Source: Buttiauxella massiliensis (GTDB lineage: Bacteria; Pseudomonadota; Gammaproteobacteria; Enterobacterales; Enterobacteriaceae). Taken from it: 64,000 nt of DNA. The position numbers and the translations under genes were made by a program. Positions 43,361 to 51,448 of this stretch are shown here, one piece after another. A model generated the notes under the pieces. The model was given only the letters and a program-made list of their open reading frames with translations, had not been told where the DNA came from and searched no databases. Each line of letters opens with the position of its first letter. The stretch's first letter is position 1. The stretch is taken from positions 1 through 64,000 of the forward strand of contig NZ_LR722655.1 in assembly GCF_902500225.1 (NCBI RefSeq), written 5' to 3'.

Positions 43361-44731
43361 ATGGGGACTCGTGATGCCATTAATAATATTATTCACCTTG
43401 TAGGTGGTGCGGATAATATTAACAAAGCCTGGCACTGTATGACGCGCTTGCGCTTCTCTCTGATTGATGAGAATAAAATTGATCAGTCCGAAATTAAAAA
43501 AATCCCCGGTGTATTAGGGGCGCAGATCCAGAGTGACCAATTCCAGATTATTATTGGCCCGCAGGTGAACAGTTGGTACGAACAGCTGAGCAGCGCGCTG
43601 GATACATCTGGTGAGCAAATTGCCCCCGCGACTCACAAGAAAGCCCGTAAAAGCCTGGTGTCGATGTTTATGGATACCGTATCGGGCGTGTTTGGGCCGA
43701 TTGTTCCCGCTATCGCTGGCGCCGGGATGATCAAAGGTCTGTTAGCAGGCTTGATTGCGCTTAAATTCGTTTCGGCAAAAAGCGATACGGTAATTGTCAT
43801 CGATTTAATTGCCAGCGGCGTGTTCTATTTTTTACCGTTTTTCCTCGCTATCTCTGCGGCACGTATCTTTAAAACTAATGAATACCTGGCCGCAGCGGTG
43901 GCGGCCTGCCTGATGTATCCATCGCTTATCGAAGCAGCAAAGTTACTGGCAAGCCATGCGCCGAATGCTGTCGATACGTTCTATTTTCTGAACGTGGTAC
44001 CGGTTTCGGTATTTAACTACGCCTCAAGCGTGATCCCGGTGATTTTCTCTGTTCTGGCCCTGAGCTACATCCATCGATGGGTGGACCGGTTTATGCCAGA
44101 TGTATTGAAAACGGTATTTACTCCGACGCTCACTTTGTTCCTCGCCGCGTTAGTTGCGCTGGTGGTGATCGGGCCGTTGGGGATCTATCTGGGTAAAGCA
44201 TTGGCGTGGTTTATTGAGGGGTTGTTTGGTGTATCCGCAAGTTTTGCCGGATTGGTAGTGGGGGCCATTCGCCCGGTAGCGATTTTGACCGGAATGCACC
44301 ATGCAATGACACCAATCGCGCTGCAAAACTTTACCGACCGCGGCTACGACATGCTGATGCCAATGATGTTTATGGCTAATATGGCGATTGCCGGATCAAC
44401 GTTTGCCATCTGGAAGCAAAGTAAATCTCGCGAAGAAAGATCGGTGGTTCTGCCTGCTGCTATTTCCGCATTACTGGGTATCACCGAACCTGCGCTGTTT
44501 GGTGTTCTGACGCGCTACAAGAAAGCGTTTATCGCCGCCACGGTTGCCAGCTCCATCGCCTCGGCATTTATTGCCTTCTTCGGTGTGCGTTTGTATGGCT
44601 ATATTTTGTCGAGTATTTTCAGCCTGCCGGCTTACATCGGGCCATACTTTATCTTTGCTTTGATGGGAGTGGCGCTGGCATTAGGATTATCATTTACTCT
44701 GACTACTTTGTTGGTGCGCGAGAAAGCCTGA
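43361..44731 (+). CDS. PTS EIIBC permease, glucose/beta-glucoside superfamily
   Basis: The 456-residue protein has an N-terminal EIIB domain (about 1-85), with the phospho-cysteine in WHCMTRLRF. A long EIIC membrane domain (about 105-450) has about ten helices and the conserved segment GITEPALFGV. There is no EIIA domain, so phosphate would have to come from another EIIA such as the glucose EIIA. No phospho-glycosidase gene is adjacent. The substrate cannot be named; the divergent dehydratase suggests a sugar acid or a compound yielding one. GGGAGCGACAG precedes the ATG. Confidence 0.87.
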   Translation: MGTRDAINNIIHLVGGADNINKAWHCMTRLRFSLIDENKIDQSEIKKIPGVLGAQIQSDQFQIIIGPQVNSWYEQLSSALDTSGEQIAPATHKKARKSLVSMFMDTVSGVFGPIVPAIAGAGMIKGLLAGLIALKFVSAKSDTVIVIDLIASGVFYFLPFFLAISAARIFKTNEYLAAAVAACLMYPSLIEAAKLLASHAPNAVDTFYFLNVVPVSVFNYASSVIPVIFSVLALSYIHRWVDRFMPDVLKTVFTPTLTLFLAALVALVVIGPLGIYLGKALAWFIEGLFGVSASFAGLVVGAIRPVAILTGMHHAMTPIALQNFTDRGYDMLMPMMFMANMAIAGSTFAIWKQSKSREERSVVLPAAISALLGITEPALFGVLTRYKKAFIAATVASSIASAFIAFFGVRLYGYILSSIFSLPAYIGPYFIFALMGVALALGLSFTLTTLLVREKA

Positions 44732-44764
44732 AAAACTGGCGGATGACGCTTGCGCTTATCCGCC
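44731..44764 (-). terminator. Terminator of the oxygenase-ABC transporter operon
   Basis: GGCGGAT and ATCCGCC pair across an inner GCGCAAGCG-type hairpin. Read on the minus strand the stem is followed by AGTTTTT just past the permease stop. Confidence 0.7.
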
Positions 44765-44782
44765 CTCCGAAAGTTTGCGAAA

Positions 44783-45454
44783 TTAACGTCGGTGCGCCAG
44801 GCGGCGCACCAGACGGTCTCCAATACTTTGTACTAATTGCACCATCACCACCAGAATGACAACGGTGCCAACCATGACCTGGTCATTAAATCGCTGATAA
44901 CCGTAGCGAATTGCGAGGTCTCCCAAGCCGCCACCGCCAATCACACCAGCCATCGACGAAAAGCCGATTAGCATTACGATGGTAAGGGTGATCCCTGCAA
45001 GCAGAGCAGGCAGCGCTTCGGGTAGCAGTACTTTGCTGATGATATGCCAGACATTTCCTCCCATGGATAAAATGGCCTCAATGCGACCTTTATCGACCTC
45101 ATCTAACGCGTTTTCTACTACCCGCGCAAAGAAGGGGAAGGCGCCAATTGTTATCGGAACCACTGCGGCTGTGCTGCCTAACGTGGTGCCGATAATTATG
45201 CGGGTAAAGGGGATCAGCGCAATTAACAGCACAATAAACGGCAGTGAACGACCGATATTCACGACACTACCAATGACCTGATTGAATAGCGGAGCGGGCA
45301 ATACTCCATCACGGCGAGTGAGGAATAACAGCACCCCCAACGGCAATCCAATCAGCACGGTAAAGAGTGCCGCGAGGCTTACCATGTATAGTGTATCCAG
45401 TGAGCCATCTAACAGTAATGGCCATAAATCATCCCAGTCTAGGCGACTTCGCAT
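44783..45454 (-). CDS. MetI-like ABC transporter permease
   Basis: The 223-residue protein is an inner-membrane permease of the methionine uptake type, with about five helices. Conserved segments include [12 protein letters not shown] near the N-terminus, [20 protein letters not shown], and the EAA-loop region [22 protein letters not shown], which contacts the ATPase. It overlaps the upstream ATPase gene by 16 bp. It is the last gene of the oxygenase operon. The methionine label reflects family membership only. Confidence 0.88.
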   Translation of the reverse strand: MRSRLDWDDLWPLLLDGSLDTLYMVSLAALFTVLIGLPLGVLLFLTRRDGVLPAPLFNQVIGSVVNIGRSLPFIVLLIALIPFTRIIIGTTLGSTAAVVPITIGAFPFFARVVENALDEVDKGRIEAILSMGGNVWHIISKVLLPEALPALLAGITLTIVMLIGFSSMAGVIGGGGLGDLAIRYGYQRFNDQVMVGTVVILVVMVQLVQSIGDRLVRRLAHRR

Positions 45455-46230
45455 AATAGACTCCTTGTCACGCCGATACGGCGTAAGAATGCTTGTTCGG
45501 CCGCATCTCCAGGGAGTAACGCCTGGCGCAGACGGGAGCTGGGGATGAGCAGTAATTCAGACAACGAGCCGCTTTCTATAAGCCTGCCGTTTTCCAGCAA
45601 TGCTGCGTGGTCGCAAATAGCTTTCACGACTTCAAGTTGATGGGTTATCAGCACAATGGTGACACCCAGTTTATGGTTAATATTTTTCAGTAGTGCCAGC
45701 ACGGACGCGGTAGTTTCACTATCTAATGCGCTGGTTGCTTCATCACACAGCAGAACATCAGGATGAGCAGCCAGCGCGCGAGCAATCCCCACACGCTGTT
45801 TTTGCCCACCGGATAGCTGAGAAGGAAAAGCCTGTGCTTTATCGCTAAGGCCGACTAACTCGAGTAGCTCAGTGATGCGTTTTTGACGCTTTTCACGGGG
45901 AAGTCCTGCAATTTCTAACGGTACGGCGATGTTGTCCGCCACATTTCGCGCATGAATCAGGTTGAAGTGTTGGAATACCATTCCGGTGCGTTGGCGGTGT
46001 ACCCGCAACTCGCGATTATTAAGAGTGGTGATATCGACACCTTGCATCAGAATGCGGCCCGAAGTGGGCCGCTCCAACAAATTAAGGCAGCGAATCAAGG
46101 TGCTTTTTCCAGCGCCGCTGCGCCCGAGAATGCCGTAGATTGCGCCGTCTGGCACAGTCAGTGAGACATCATCCAGTGCCGGTTGGCCTCCTCCGGCATA
46201 CACTTTGCTCAGCCGCTCTAGGGTTATCAT
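45439..46230 (-). CDS. MetN-like ABC transporter ATPase lacking the C-terminal NIL regulatory domain
   Basis: The 263-residue ATPase has Walker [10 protein letters not shown] near residue 34, signature [15 protein letters not shown] and Walker [15 protein letters not shown]. Canonical MetN is about 343 residues and ends in a ligand-sensing NIL domain; here the protein stops shortly after the ATPase core, with no sign of frameshift. It overlaps the solute-binding protein gene by 4 bp and the permease gene by 16 bp, so the short form looks like the true product. Methionine trans-inhibition would be absent. Confidence 0.88.
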   Translation of the reverse strand: MITLERLSKVYAGGGQPALDDVSLTVPDGAIYGILGRSGAGKSTLIRCLNLLERPTSGRILMQGVDITTLNNRELRVHRQRTGMVFQHFNLIHARNVADNIAVPLEIAGLPREKRQKRITELLELVGLSDKAQAFPSQLSGGQKQRVGIARALAAHPDVLLCDEATSALDSETTASVLALLKNINHKLGVTIVLITHQLEVVKAICDHAALLENGRLIESGSLSELLLIPSSRLRQALLPGDAAEQAFLRRIGVTRSLLCEVA

Positions 46231-47036
46231 GACTGTGGTGTAGCAACCGGGATCACTGAGCCATTAAATCGCTTGCGAATAAAATCAGCAACCTGCGGTG
46301 ATTGCAGATCTTTCGCCAGCTCCTTGATGCGTGGGTCGTTTGCCAGATTTGGGTTGGTGACCAGAATATTGGCATACGGGTTATGAGTGGCACTTTCCAA
46401 CCCCAGCGCATCTTTTGACGGCGTTAATCCAGCTTCCAATGCGTAGTTACCATTAATCACGGCTAAATCGACATCATCCAGCGAACGCGGCAGTTGCGGT
46501 GCTTCGATTTCAATAATCTTCAGCTTTTTAGGATTGCTGGCTATATCGCGCGGTGTCGCCTGGTTTTGCGCGGCATCTTTAAACTCAGGTTTCAGGGTGA
46601 TAAGCCCTTTGTCCTGCAAAAGATAGAGTGCCCGACTTAGGTTGGTGACGTTATTTGGTAAGGCGATGGTGGCGTTTTCCGGCACCGCTTTCAGGTCTTT
46701 ATATTTGTGTGAGTAAATCCCCAGTGGCTCGATGTGAACCGTGGCGGCAACGGTGAATTTTTTACCTAACGCTTTCTCCTGGTCGCGTAAATACGGAACA
46801 TGCTGGAAGTAGTTGGCGTCCACATCGCCGTTGGCCAGCAGTTCGTTGGCATTTACGCCGTTACTGAGCTCAATGACTTTGAGCTTTAAATTAGGATCGA
46901 GTTTCTGCACAAAGGCCAGAATTTCTGCGTGTGGTACAGCATCTGCTGCAATGCGTAAGGTATCTGCTGCTTGAGCGCTGAAAGCCAGAGTCAAAGACAG
47001 TGCGATCCCTGCCAGTTTAAAAGAGGCATATTTCAT
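46227..47036 (-). CDS. MetQ/NlpA-family periplasmic substrate-binding protein
   Basis: The 269-residue protein has a cleavable signal peptide ending AFSAQAAD near residue 24, with no lipobox cysteine, unlike the lipoprotein MetQ. The mature part has MetQ-family segments [20 protein letters not shown] and [19 protein letters not shown] use the ATG at 47036, seven bases after AAGGAAA; a TTG five codons upstream was rejected. It lies between the oxygenase and ATPase genes, so it probably delivers the oxygenase substrate or a related compound. Confidence 0.88.
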   Translation of the reverse strand: MKYASFKLAGIALSLTLAFSAQAADTLRIAADAVPHAEILAFVQKLDPNLKLKVIELSNGVNANELLANGDVDANYFQHVPYLRDQEKALGKKFTVAATVHIEPLGIYSHKYKDLKAVPENATIALPNNVTNLSRALYLLQDKGLITLKPEFKDAAQNQATPRDIASNPKKLKIIEIEAPQLPRSLDDVDLAVINGNYALEAGLTPSKDALGLESATHNPYANILVTNPNLANDPRIKELAKDLQSPQVADFIRKRFNGSVIPVATPQS

Positions 47037-47054
47037 GGGGGTTTCCTTCAATAT

Positions 47055-48092
47055 TTAAGCGATGAGTTCAGTGCTGCTACGCAAGACATCCGGGTAATAA
47101 CGTTCTGCCACGTCGGGATGAGATCGCAGGCGGCCTTTCAGGTAGTTCCAGCCAACATCACGCAGTAACGGGTTATGAGGATCGCTTTCCGGGCCATGAG
47201 CCTGGCTTGCAAGCTCAGGAGGCAATGTATAAACCGGAACCACGGTATCTAACTGTGCGCCGAGGAAAAATGCGATGGACTGGCGCTCCTGCCCAGGCGG
47301 AGGAGAAACCACGCGATGGACCGTGGCGCGTAAGTAGCCGTTGGTTGCCAGTTCAAGCAACTCACCAATATTCACCACAAAGCTACCGGGTAAGGGGGCT
47401 GCATCTATCCAGTTATCGGGGCTGACTTCAACCTGTAAACCCTGCTGCCTGTCTTGTAGCAGAAAGCTTAGGAAGCCGGAGTCCTTGTGAGCGCCAACAC
47501 CCTGATTGCTATCGGTAGCCTGTTGGCCTGGATAGCGAATCAGCTTGATATGCTCGTTAGGTTTGTTGCCATACAGGTCATCAAAGCTATTAGCCGGTAA
47601 CTTCAACGCTAATGCAAAAGTGCGTAGTAATTTCAACGCCACAGCGGTCATTTCACGCTGAAATTGCAACAGAGTCGGCTTGAGAGTTGGCAACGATTCA
47701 GGCCACAGGTTGGGCCCTTGCAGACGCAGCCAGCCAGGTTGTGATGGACTGACGGAAAGTATCGGGCGTTCAGCGCCAATATCAAATTGCTCACGCCAGT
47801 CAGGTTTACCACGTGTTAATTCGCTGGCGGCGCGGTTATAACCGCGAAAATGCGGGGAGTGAATCATCGCGACTTTTTGTTTTTCTGCGTCAGGCAAAGA
47901 GAAAAACAGCTGGGCTTCATCCTGAACGGCCTGTTGCAGTTCCGGGCTGATGCCATGATTTATCAGATAAAAGAAGCCGATGTCACGAGCAGCATGGCGT
48001 AGTTGTTCAAGAAAGGCTGCGCGATCGGTATCGGTGCCATCAAGGGCTAAGAGATCGAGTATTGGCAATGCCTGGGTCGTTGTTTTGCTCAT
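47055..48092 (-). CDS. 2-oxoglutarate/Fe(II)-dependent oxygenase, isopenicillin N synthase-like family
   Basis: The 345-residue protein has an N-terminal DIOX_N region (about 10-125, with ARDIGFFYLINHGIS) and a C-terminal double-stranded helix core. The iron ligands are His202 and Asp204 (GVGAHKDSGF) and His259 (ATVHRVVSP). Arg270 in ERQSIAFF is the likely 2-oxoglutarate anchor. It is the first gene of a minus-strand operon with a methionine-type ABC importer, so it probably acts on an imported small molecule. Start at 48092 after GTGGAGTTCAAA. The substrate is unknown. Confidence 0.88.
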   Translation of the reverse strand: MSKTTTQALPILDLLALDGTDTDRAAFLEQLRHAARDIGFFYLINHGISPELQQAVQDEAQLFFSLPDAEKQKVAMIHSPHFRGYNRAASELTRGKPDWREQFDIGAERPILSVSPSQPGWLRLQGPNLWPESLPTLKPTLLQFQREMTAVALKLLRTFALALKLPANSFDDLYGNKPNEHIKLIRYPGQQATDSNQGVGAHKDSGFLSFLLQDRQQGLQVEVSPDNWIDAAPLPGSFVVNIGELLELATNGYLRATVHRVVSPPPGQERQSIAFFLGAQLDTVVPVYTLPPELASQAHGPESDPHNPLLRDVGWNYLKGRLRSHPDVAERYYPDVLRSSTELIA

Positions 48093-48404
48093 TTTGAACT
48101 CCACGTAATTCAGATGTTTTCCCGTCACGTTTTGATGTTTTAGCCCAACAATAATTTTCACAACGACAGCGCTGACTCATGGTTTATCCCTTCTGGATTG
48201 ATGTGTTGTTCGTGGAAATGACATTGCCGCAACTGCGTCACGCTGCCCAATATTGTTATCTTCTAAGTTATTGCTGGGCTGGGTTCTAAGCATTTGCAGA
48301 ATTTGGCAATCAACGGTTCTTAAGCTTTGTTGCCAAACAGGCTTGCTTTTTTTTCATTCATCTTTTATTTTATTGTTATGTTATAACGTATCCTGGAAAA
48401 GAAA
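48093..48404. other. Divergent region between the oxygenase operon and rpmE2-rpmJ2
   Basis: The 312-bp region contains an 8-bp inverted repeat (TTTGGCAA at 48302-48309, TTGCCAAA at 48330-48337) and a Zur box close to rpmE2. No gene is seen. The inverted repeat could bind a regulator of the oxygenase operon. Confidence 0.5.
48375..48387 (+). promoter_or_regulatory. Zur box upstream of rpmE2-rpmJ2
   Basis: GTTATGTTATAAC departs from the Zur core GTTATANTATAAC at one position. It lies 17 bp before the rpmE2 start codon, suited to repression by Zur when zinc is ample. Confidence 0.75.
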
Positions 48405-48662
48405 ATGAAACGTGACATCCATCCTTTCTATCGAACAGTCGTGTTCCACGACACCACCGCCAATGAGTTCTTTAAAGTGGGTTCGACTATCAAGACAGAC
48501 CGGGAAATTGAGCTTGAGGGTGTGAAATATCCCTATATCACGCTGGAGGTTTCATCGGCCTCTCATCCACATTACACCGGTAAACAAAGAACATTCACCA
48601 ACGAAGGTAGTCCGGCTCGTTTCCAGCAGCGTTTCGGTCATTTTTTTGGCAAGGGAGAGTAA
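48405..48662 (+). CDS. rpmE2: Type B 50S ribosomal protein L31 (zinc-independent)
   Basis: This 85-residue protein is the C-minus paralog of L31 (YkgM in E. coli). It replaces the zinc-binding form during zinc shortage and so frees zinc. It has no cysteine, while zinc-type L31 has four. Family segments include [26 protein letters not shown] and [21 protein letters not shown] precedes the ATG, and a Zur box lies upstream. rpmJ2 follows 3 bp later. Confidence 0.95.
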   Translation: MKRDIHPFYRTVVFHDTTANEFFKVGSTIKTDREIELEGVKYPYITLEVSSASHPHYTGKQRTFTNEGSPARFQQRFGHFFGKGE

Positions 48663-48665
48663 GAG

Positions 48666-48806
48666 ATGCAGGTTCTGAATTCATTACGTAGTGCAAAGCA
48701 GCGCCATCCAGATTGCCAGCTTGTGAAGCGTAAAGGGCGGCTGTATGTGATTTGCAAAAGTAACCCGCGTTTCAAAGCGGTGCAGGGCGGGAAGAAGCGG
48801 CGTTAA
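48666..48806 (+). CDS. rpmJ2: Type B 50S ribosomal protein L36 (zinc-independent)
   Basis: This 46-residue protein begins [20 protein letters not shown] and ends [10 protein letters not shown], like E. coli YkgO. Two cysteines remain (residues 17 and 30), fewer than the zinc-binding L36 needs. GAGAGTAAGAG overlaps the end of rpmE2 and supplies the ribosome binding site. It forms a two-gene unit with rpmE2 under the Zur box. Confidence 0.95.
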   Translation: MQVLNSLRSAKQRHPDCQLVKRKGRLYVICKSNPRFKAVQGGKKRR

Positions 48807-48809
48807 GAC

Positions 48810-48828
48810 AAGGGGCACTTCGCCCCTT
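48810..48828. terminator. Hairpin between rpmJ2 and convergent ylaC
   Basis: AAGGGGC and GCCCCTT pair around ACTTC. The T-tract is poor on both strands, so termination strength is uncertain. Confidence 0.5.
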
Positions 48829-48849
48829 GGCTCTTATAAGCTGTGAACG

Positions 48850-49308
48850 TTACGGACGTCCGAGCGAGAAAATATCGTAAAATGAGAGCTCGCCTTTCGT
48901 CGCCACCATCTTATGCAGTAGCGATTTTTGTTGTTCGTCAACACCAGGGGAATGCAGGATTTTATCGATCAATGTGGGTGGAACGTTACGCGTGTTGTAC
49001 CACTCACCGTTATAGCAAACGCGTAAATCAAGCACATCAATATCGTCATAGCGATAACGGGGATTCACATCAAAAAAGAAAAAGCCGTTTAGCAGCGCAA
49101 ACAACACAACCAATAACCAAACCGATCCCGACAGAGTATCCGATTCCAGCATCACCCATAGTGTTGCGAACCAACCTATCCACATGCCGATAAATAACCC
49201 CGGATGCTTACGAATAAAGCTGATGCTAAAACGCGGGCGATTGTCGCGTTTTTCTTCCGCATTGAGTTGTTCGATTGTATCGGTGAGCAGACGCTGAATT
49301 TCAGTCAT
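48850..49308 (-). CDS. ylaC: Inner-membrane protein YlaC
   Basis: YlaC is an uncharacterised membrane protein. The 152-residue product has two adjacent transmembrane helices (about 37-55 and 60-80, [18 protein letters not shown] and [17 protein letters not shown]) and a C-terminal cytoplasmic part. It is close to the 156-residue K-12 protein. It marks the return to the conserved backbone after the variable interval. Confidence 0.92.
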   Translation of the reverse strand: MTEIQRLLTDTIEQLNAEEKRDNRPRFSISFIRKHPGLFIGMWIGWFATLWVMLESDTLSGSVWLLVVLFALLNGFFFFDVNPRYRYDDIDVLDLRVCYNGEWYNTRNVPPTLIDKILHSPGVDEQQKSLLHKMVATKGELSFYDIFSLGRP

Positions 49309-49409
49309 GATGGCCTTCTGAACAGGAACGCGACAGGCAGAGAACTGTTATTTTAAGAAGCCCTGCGAGGGTAAAAAAGTAACAGTTTAGCCATAAAAAA
49401 CCATAACAG

Positions 49410-49976
49410 TTAATGTGGCGTGTCAGGCACCATTTTAATCAGCCGAGCTGGGTTTCCAGCAACTACCGAGTTCGCCGGAATATTTTTCGTGACGACGGAG
49501 CCGGCACCTATCACTACATTATCGCCAATAGTCACACCAGGGTTGATAACCGCGCGCCCGCCAATCCAGACATTATTGCCAATCGAGACAGGTTTACCGA
49601 ACTCAACACCACTGTTGCGCGTTTCAGCATCCAGCGGATGAGTCGCAGTATAAATATGAACACCTGGGGCCAACATGCAATTCTCACCGATGTGAACAGG
49701 ACAAACATCGAGAATCACACAGTCAAAATTGGCGTAGAAGTTTTTGCCGAGGAAAATATTGTAGCCGTAATCACAACGAAACGATGGCTCAATATAAGCA
49801 TCCAGACTTTGACCTAATAGTTGTTCGAGCAGTTCACTACGAATGGCCTTTTCATCTGGAGCGGTGTGATTAAAACGGTGAATCAGATGGCGCGCTTTTA
49901 CGCGGTCATCTCGAAGCTGTTGGTCTGCAGGGCGATAAAGTTCGCCTGCAATCATTTTCTTTTTTTCTTCACTCAA
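49410..49976 (-). CDS. maa: Maltose O-acetyltransferase
   Basis: Maa acetylates maltose and related sugars from acetyl-CoA. The 188-residue protein has an N-terminal helical Mac domain (about 1-60) and left-handed hexapeptide repeats, for example [18 protein letters not shown]. The catalytic His is in [10 protein letters not shown]. The start is TTG at 49976, eight bases after AAGG, giving [14 protein letters not shown]. coli Maa has the same extra N-terminal segment, so the downstream ATG at codon 8 is less likely. A consensus CRP site lies upstream. Confidence 0.92.
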   Translation of the reverse strand: MSEEKKKMIAGELYRPADQQLRDDRVKARHLIHRFNHTAPDEKAIRSELLEQLLGQSLDAYIEPSFRCDYGYNIFLGKNFYANFDCVILDVCPVHIGENCMLAPGVHIYTATHPLDAETRNSGVEFGKPVSIGNNVWIGGRAVINPGVTIGDNVVIGAGSVVTKNIPANSVVAGNPARLIKMVPDTPH

Positions 49977-50298
49977 GGTGATGCCTTTTAAAATAGACAG
50001 GACACCCGTTACCCTAAGCGATTAGTTTGTAGTTAAGGTGGCTATAGTTCCTTTTTGTGACGGTAATCACATGGTTAAATGTGCTAATAACAATCACAAA
50101 TTAAGGGGAGCGACGGACAGAATGTAGTAAGCCTTACAAAAGAGCGATGAGCAGCTTGTATCTCGAAAGCTGAACAGCCCAGGATAAATATCTATTTAGC
50201 ACTCTGTTAAGTGACTAAAAGAGTTTCTGAATCCATTTGTGGCTGATTACAACAGCATGTCAGTCTGAAACCATAAAGGTAATAACAGTTAAGGGGTA
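49977..50298. other. Intergenic region maa / hha
   Basis: The 322-bp region lies upstream of maa and downstream of hha, both on the minus strand. It holds a consensus CRP site (50056-50071). No gene and no strong hha terminator are seen. Confidence 0.55.
50056..50071. promoter_or_regulatory. Consensus CRP-binding site upstream of maa
   Basis: TGTGA-CGGTAA-TCACA carries both CRP half-sites without mismatch. Its centre is about 88 bp upstream of the maa start codon on the minus strand. Catabolite control would suit a maltose-modifying enzyme; that link is inference. Confidence 0.7.
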
Positions 50299-50517
50299 TT
50301 AGCGGATAAATTTCCATACGGATGGTGGTATTTTATCGTAAAGCTTATTCATGGTCAGTTCAGCCAGACGGTGGTCTGCTGCTGAATAAAATACAGCCAA
50401 CTCATTATCTGGTAATTCGTATTTATTCTTTTCGATTACGCGCTCTAAGGTGTCAATTGTTTGGCAGCGTCGCAGGCGCATCAAATAATCGGTCTTAGTA
50501 AGTGGTTTTGTTGTCAT
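50299..50517 (-). CDS. hha: Hemolysin expression-modulating protein Hha
   Basis: Hha is a small partner of H-NS that strengthens silencing of horizontally acquired and virulence genes, and acts with TomB. The 72-residue product is nearly identical to E. coli Hha, ending [16 protein letters not shown]. It lies 30 bp downstream of tomB on the same strand and forms the tomB-hha unit. Confidence 0.97.
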   Translation of the reverse strand: MTTKPLTKTDYLMRLRRCQTIDTLERVIEKNKYELPDNELAVFYSAADHRLAELTMNKLYDKIPPSVWKFIR

Positions 50518-50547
50518 GAAATCACCTTATTACATCTTGTAATAGTT

Positions 50548-50922
50548 CTAAAAGGAGAGGCTTACAGGGTTAGCGCGACTCTCTGTGACGAAACATCGGA
50601 ATAACCGATTCCCGGACTTACGCCATTTCTGCAAGTCTTGGGCATTGATGCCATAGTTACTGAACAGCATAAACGTATCGTCTAAATATTCGTCAATTTG
50701 TTCAATCAATTTACTCTCATCATCGTACTTAATTTTGTAATTAAGTGCGAAAGCAGCAATATGCTCAATCAATTCATTCAACTGCAAGTTAATGGCCGAA
50801 GTAGGATCATTAACCCAACCATGATTACTCTCGCCAAGGTTGGTAAGGCAGTCATGATACAGGTTTTCGCAGAGAAATTTAAGCTGCGCGATATCATGCC
50901 GTTTTGGTGAGTATTCGTCCAT
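50548..50922 (-). CDS. tomB: Hha toxicity attenuator TomB
   Basis: TomB (YbaJ) counteracts Hha toxicity and affects biofilm formation and conjugation. The 124-residue product begins MDEYSPKRHDIAQLKFLCEN and is close to E. coli throughout, for example GWVNDPTSAINLQLNELIEH. The ATG at 50922 follows AAAAGGGGCTGCATT; a longer in-frame start 20 codons upstream has no family support. It precedes hha. Confidence 0.96.
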   Translation of the reverse strand: MDEYSPKRHDIAQLKFLCENLYHDCLTNLGESNHGWVNDPTSAINLQLNELIEHIAAFALNYKIKYDDESKLIEQIDEYLDDTFMLFSNYGINAQDLQKWRKSGNRLFRCFVTESRANPVSLSF

Positions 50923-51448
50923 AATGCAGCCCCTTTTTATCGAAGAAAATTTGATAAACAAAACGCCTTGGGGTGGACACACCTGGATGAGGTGGGAATC
51001 AATTACAACGATTATTCCATATACGTTTACTATAAATCAATCCGTAGTAGATTTCCTTTCGCTATTACGAAAAATTACATTTACAGCAAAGCTGTTTACT
51101 CTAACGTAATGTTTATTAAGACTTTCACTTTTTTTAAAAGCATTGTCTGATAAATTAACTTAAGTGAACGTTTGGGAAAGCAGTTTATATTCAATGGGTT
51201 AATTTTGTGTTGCTGCAATGAACCTTAAATGGGGAGTAAATAAGGGGTTAATTAAGAATTATCCTAATATATAAGTATGAACCTTCTTGCCTTATCTGCC
51301 AGTGAATTTAAGAAATATCTTGTCATCATATTTAAGTCCAACTGAGTTCTTATTGCAACATTTAGTAACCTATCGTAGAAAAAGCCAGCAGCTATCGTTA
51401 TTTATTAATATGACAAATAGAAACCGCGGATATAAAAAAACCGCTTCG
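50923..51448. other. Intergenic region upstream of tomB up to the IS10-type element
   Basis: This 526-bp AT-rich stretch should contain the tomB-hha promoter on the minus strand. Short open frames on the plus strand have no recognisable product. Near 51434-51444, read on the minus strand, GCGGTTTTTTTATATCC may be the distal arm and T-tract of the acrB terminator, displaced by the insertion. Confidence 0.5.

Noticed and set aside
50923-51448. Small plus-strand frames of about 60 codons upstream of tomB
   Set aside because: They lie in AT-rich promoter DNA and resemble no known protein.
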